A stretch of DNA of 64,000 bases from Oasisia sp. SBJ-2009. Lineage: Eukaryota; Annelida; Polychaeta; Sabellida; Siboglinidae. The position numbers and the translations under genes are program-made. This document shows, piece by piece, positions 59,908-64,000 of this stretch (positions are counted from its first letter, which is position 1; each line of letters opens with the position of its first letter). The stretch is from positions 10,143,646 to 10,207,645 of the forward strand of contig OZ024857.1 in the NCBI GenBank assembly GCA_964017155.1. The letters run 5' to 3'. The notes below the pieces were generated by a model that worked only from the letters and a program-made list of their open reading frames with translations, was not told where the DNA came from and did no database searches.

Positions 59908-61567
59908 CAGTAATCACACAATAAATATATCACAATTGTACTATGAAACTCCACACACCAAACATTTCACAATATATGTGGCTATGCCACATTGACAGAC
60001 AATTCACGATATTAAACAGTTGACACCAAGTTTAAAAGCTGGACAGCTACACCACAGTAGTACAACACTGGTGGATTCAGCAGATAATATCCACATAATC
60101 TACAGCCAGGTTACAATACCGGGGAAAGGACGGCCGTCATGATGACAACAATTTGGTACTGGTTGTTTCTGTAGAACCAACCAATTATCTGAACTGTTAA
60201 TACAGAACATCACACTATGGTAGGTTAACAAAACAACACATCACTTTGGTGTTATCAATTTTAAAACTATCCGTATAATGTAAAAAACAACAAGCAGGTA
60301 TAATTACTATAAAGACATCTATACAAATACAAAGGTAAATTTGAGCTTTGATTATTTGTTTTAAATAGCTATAATGTACCACAAAGTAAGCTGGGAGATC
60401 AAGTCATGTATCAAAACGTTGTAATTGGTTGACAAGCCAAACAACCCGCGGTAGCCATCTACCCTTGCATCTATGGCAACTGCCTGATTTGGTCTGTCAG
60501 TGCAAAAGTCGGCCAAACATTGTGATGTTAGGCCAAGTAATAAAAGAAACTGTGTTTATGCCATACATTTTTAATATCAAGAGGAAACCACACACTTTAA
60601 TTGGATTTGATTGTTTTTTTTGAAGACATGCTTCCCACCAAGATTTGGCAACAAAACCAATAAATGTCTATTCTCAACTGGAAATAATAGAGACATCTAA
60701 AATGGAAGCAACACATGGATTAGAAACATGTTAATTTTTTATTTGGCCTTGTTCCTGTTTGGCACAAAGCATAGAACTTGCCTTGTTACTCAAAACAACT
60801 GCTCTGCTGCGTCACAGTGAAATGAGAACAACTCATGAATAAATAAAGTAAATTAAAAAAAAAAATGATATACCAAGTGACACCTACGTCTAAATTGTCA
60901 CAGTACATTAAGCCATGCCATGTAAAGACACGACTTAATAAAGGACAGTGTTAAAACATTGTCAGCGAGTTGACAATGGCAGCTGTACAGTGGCAGGTGA
61001 CACTGACAGATTGTGTGTACACAATCTGTACACAACCTACATCACAACTGACACATGCCGTAGAACTGATCACATCACCCCCGCCACAACTTTCATTTGA
61101 TGTGTCCATTGTCCACATCTTTATATCATTTAAATGCACAGTCACAGTGAAGTGACAATTTGTGGACGACAATGGCTTTGTCTCTCTACCAACTGTTTGT
61201 CCCACTTTGTCAACTGTCCACTAGGCATGTATAATCCAGTTGTGGCAGTGGTGGTGTGGTCAGTGGTGGTGGTCAGTGGTGGTCAGGTGCCCTGTGTTGG
61301 GGAGTGTCCAACAGCCACGCTGCATTTGCAGACAGCGGCAGCAATAAGAAACTGATGGCACAATGGTAAGGAGCCACTGTTAACATTAATGCCGCCACCA
61401 TGCAACTACAAAGCGTACAAGTGCAGTTGTAGAACAGACAGAATTGCTGACTTGTCGTACAACTGTGTGTTACGTGCCTGCAGTGAAAACTACGGTGTGG
61501 TCCGAGTCCATGTCGTTGGTCAGTATCAGTCGTCGTCTTGGGGTTGCCGTTCCATCCGATGTGTCCA
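58331..61567. other. AT-rich, possible long 3' UTR of the Ly6-like gene
   Basis: No exon is seen. The stretch lies downstream of the minus-strand Ly6-like stop codon and could be its 3' UTR or intergenic DNA. It contains a (TA)n run at 59850-59904. Confidence 0.3.
59850..59904. repeat. (TA)n microsatellite, interrupted
   Basis: TA units with a single CA interruption. Confidence 0.95.
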
Positions 61568-61711
61568 CTACAGCAGCACACTGACAGAGTAGGTGATGAG
61601 TGAAGCAATCGCAATGTTCACTTTCACCCAGAATCCACCACGCAGGAATCCGGGGGCGGAACTCAAGTTGTCCTTGTTGCAGTTGTTGGACTGGCAGCAC
61701 CTTGAGCACTT
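61568..61711 (-). CDS. Ly6/uPAR-like GPI-anchored protein, terminal exon
   Basis: Minus strand, acceptor cattcacattacag above 61711, stop TAG at 61568-61570, 48 codons. It begins KCSRCCQSNNCNKDN: the CC-x(4)-CN pattern is the typical end of a Ly6/uPAR three-finger domain, where the final Cys-Asn closes the fold. After a short linker (LSSAPGFLRGG) comes the hydrophobic tail FWVKVNIAIASLITYSVSVL ending at the stop, as expected for a GPI-anchor signal. The 5' exons, to the right, were not found before 64000. The competing open frame on this strand has no motif. Confidence 0.75.
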   Translation of the reverse strand, partial: KCSRCCQSNNCNKDNLSSAPGFLRGGFWVKVNIAIASLITYSVSVLL

Positions 61712-61724
61712 CTGTAATGTGAAT

Positions 61725-62118
61725 GAACCAGTGTAGGTTTACTGAACCAGTGTAGGTTTACTGAACCAGTGTAGGTTTACTGAACCAGTGTAGGTTGAAT
61801 GAACCAGTGTAGGTTGAATGAACCAGTGTAGGTTGAATGAACCAGTGTAGGTTTACTGAACCAGTGTAGGTTTACTGAACCAGTGTAGGTTTACTGAACC
61901 AGTGTAGGTTTACTGAACCAGTGTAGGTTGAATGAACCAGTGTAGGTTGAATGAACCAGTGTAGGTTTACTGAACCAGTGTAGGTTTACTGAACCAGTGT
62001 AGGTTTAATGAATCAGTGTAGGTTTAATGAACCAGTGTAGGTTTAATGAATCAGTGTAGGTTTAATGAACCAGTGTAGGTTTAATGAATCAGTGTAGGTT
62101 TAATGAACCTATGTAGGC
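61725..62118. repeat. 19-bp minisatellite, about 20 copies, with unit-type blocks
   Basis: Unit GAACCAGTGTAGGTT + TACT (type A), GAAT (B) or TAAT (C). The order is A3 B3 A4 B2 A2, then C units in which GAATCAG and GAACCAG alternate (a 38-bp dimer). It lies in the intron just upstream of the Ly6-like exon, 14 bp from its acceptor. Confidence 0.95.
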
Positions 62119-62930
62119 TTAATGTGTAAAACAAATGTGAACAAATGCAGTACTGGGGGTTAAGGAGAGATAAAGATGGAAGGAATGTGTGAAGGAAAAC
62201 AGATATGGCTGGATTGGGAGGGAATCTAAACTGAGACCTTTCAATTATTTTATCACCTAACATTTATCATTACAACATCACACATTAACGTCTGAAGATG
62301 TACAAGTCAAAGACAAAGATGATGATGGAAAACGATACACCAAGTAGTACATGCCAACACCACCCAGACAGAGAACGTGCAAGCCACATCTACCAGGGAC
62401 AGTGATATAGCACCAGAGACTAAAACCAAGACAAGTAGATTAAAAGAAGAATCATGGCCGGATGGACAGCAATCGCCAAGCACCGCGACATCTTCAAGAG
62501 TAACACTACAACTCATGCGTAATCCCAACAATGACATCCAGCGTGGAAACATGGGCACCCAGCAAACAACGACACATGATTTCACATGTTCTGTAAGTGA
62601 ATTCACGAGTTCAACTGGCTCAATTCACGTGTTTCCGTACGTGAATTTACTGGATTTTGTGAACAAATTTGGTGTATTGACATTTGTTTACCGTGAAATC
62701 AAGTTTTTCCCGTGATGACACGTACCAGTTCCATACTAGTTATGACACAGTACGACTCATGTCAAACTCATTCAAAACTCATGACAACGGGCAGAACATG
62801 TGTATTCAAGTGAATACACGTGAATACACGTACTGATGGAGCAGTACCAATTATGAACCAGTATGACACATGCCAACTGGTTCAGAAATGGTTCCTTGTT
62901 TGCTGGGCAATCACCAGTCAGGCAAGGAAC
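62119..62930. other. Probable intron of the Ly6-like gene; no exon recognised
   Basis: Frames on both strands (for example 62307-62715) lack Ly6-type cysteine spacing. A short repeat 'gtgaatacac' occurs near 62810-62825. Confidence 0.3.
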
Positions 62931-63300
62931 AAGCTAGTAGCCACACAAACAAGATGGAAAGAAGTATGTTAACCATAACATTCTGGGACAGAAAAAGAAA
63001 CATCTGAGTAGGAGAAATGACAAAGGTCACAGGCATGATTAAACAAGTCAGAAGACGGAAGTGGACGCGGGCAGGGCATGTTAGTAGAATACGAGATAAC
63101 CAATAGTCCTCGCATATTACCACTTGGAAACCTTCCGAAGGAAGCAATCTAGAGGACGACCAGCAAAACAATGGAGAGCTAACTAGACGACTACTGGAAA
63201 GGTACCATCTGGCAGAGGATGGCGCATGATAGGCAGATATAGAAACAGCATGCTGAAGCCTTCGCCAAACCGCTGGACATTACAGCTGCACAAAGATGGT
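62931..63300 (+). pseudogene. LINE C-terminal remnant
   Basis: Reads, with frame slips, RRRKWTRAGHVSRIRDN, then RKQSRGRPAKQW and AEAFAKPLDI. This is the K-W-x-GHV...RGRP-x-RW...EAFA-x-W pattern at the end of many LINE ORFs. It is dead. Same orientation as the LINE at 46.4 kb but a different subtype. Confidence 0.65.
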
Positions 63301-64000
63301 GATTTCAAAAGGTGCACATTTATTTATAGTTTTAACTGTAGTGAGAACTTCACAGTGATTCTGAAAGCATCCTATCTGAGACTTAGAAGAATTACATTTT
63401 TGATAGGACATGCAAAGAAATTAATACAATTATGTGTTGCTGGCAGTATATGATAAAACTGACTACACCCCTTATGATTTAATTCTTTTTCAACGTGATC
63501 TCCCAGGGTCACCACTGGTTGGTGCTGACGCCATCAGCAGAAGCAGCCATTGACATGCAAGGATGTTTCCCAGAAAACATTTGTTAATCAGATATTCTAA
63601 CTCGACTCAAGTCTAGGGTTGGGTCCAAATACACATTTTATGATCAAATACAACTCAAATTCAAATACATTGCTTTGCTAGATTTTAATACAAATTTCCA
63701 ATACAGATACACTGTCATTATTTTTCAAATATGATTAAAGATCATTGCCACTTTTGAAATTTGATTCAAATATGATTTAAATACATTGCCTGTGTTTTCA
63801 TTATAATTCATGTGTATCATAGTGGGTGGAATGTTGTCTTTGGCTTTTTTCTAAAATTTTTACTATACTATAACAGTTTACGTACATGTCTTAATACGCT
63901 AGAAATGCTTATCTTAGTTGCTAAGCCTAGCCACTTTTACATTTTATTGTCAATGTAATATCATATTTACATATATCTTTGATTATTGATTGATATATTA
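63301..64000. other. AT-rich sequence with 'caaatac' repeats
   Basis: 'aaatacaactcaaattcaaa', 'ttcaaatatgattaaagatc' and 'attcaaatatgatttaaata' recur loosely from 63625 to 63790, preceded by 'ctagggttgggtccaaatac'. It may be a short non-autonomous DNA transposon; ends are not identified. Confidence 0.3.

Noticed and set aside
62307..62715. Further Ly6 exon upstream of 61711
   Set aside because: Neither strand shows the Ly6 cysteine spacing, and splice sites are not convincing.

Overview
This window is animal nuclear DNA from a bilaterian invertebrate. Coding sequence is sparse and split by GT/AG introns, and GC-rich exons sit in AT-rich flanks. There is a class A GPCR, an ankyrin gene resembling vertebrate ANKRD33/ANKRD33B, a Ly6-type exon, and many decayed animal transposons and microsatellites. 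A mollusc, brachiopod, annelid or lancelet would all fit; I cannot name the phylum. There are no bacterial-style operons.

Layout. 1-14.5 kb is mostly non-coding: a 55-bp minisatellite, a (CTCA)n block, a 23-bp minisatellite and a perfect 9-bp array. 14.5-18.0 kb holds three 3' exons of the ANKRD33-like gene (+ strand), with a 540-bp perfect hexamer array in one intron. 19.8-22.1 kb holds a three-exon gene (- strand) for a 166-residue secreted protein I do not recognise, read from exon phase and splice signals. 23.9-28.4 kb is a Penelope-like retroelement cut by a 3964-bp DNA transposon; removing the transposon and one copy of its ATT duplication rejoins the Penelope frame. 33.97-39.47 kb is a second, larger relative with about 1-kb inverted repeats and a TTA duplication. 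44-47.5 kb holds LINE remnants, one carrying a minisatellite grown inside its coding sequence. 47.5-50.4 kb is triplet, 9-bp and 27/28-bp arrays. 54.4-55.9 kb is an intronless GPCR (- strand). 61.57-61.71 kb is the last exon of a Ly6/uPAR-like GPI-anchored protein (- strand), next to a 19-bp minisatellite. The last 1.8 kb is LINE debris and AT-rich DNA.

The most notable content is the pair of DNA transposons. Both begin TAGT(C/G)C(G/A)GC, both have 3-bp target duplications, and both carry decayed genes with a FEN1/XPG-like nuclease region, a helix-hairpin-helix-like segment and a C-terminal tesmin/TSO1 CXC domain. One keeps the Cys-rich N-terminus and has lost the middle; the other keeps the middle and has lost the N-terminus. 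Together they show the family architecture. The Academ superfamily (Cys8 finger plus XPG nuclease, 3-4 bp duplications) is the closest described group I can recall; this needs a database check. A second theme is that several minisatellites appear to have grown from pieces of mobile elements.
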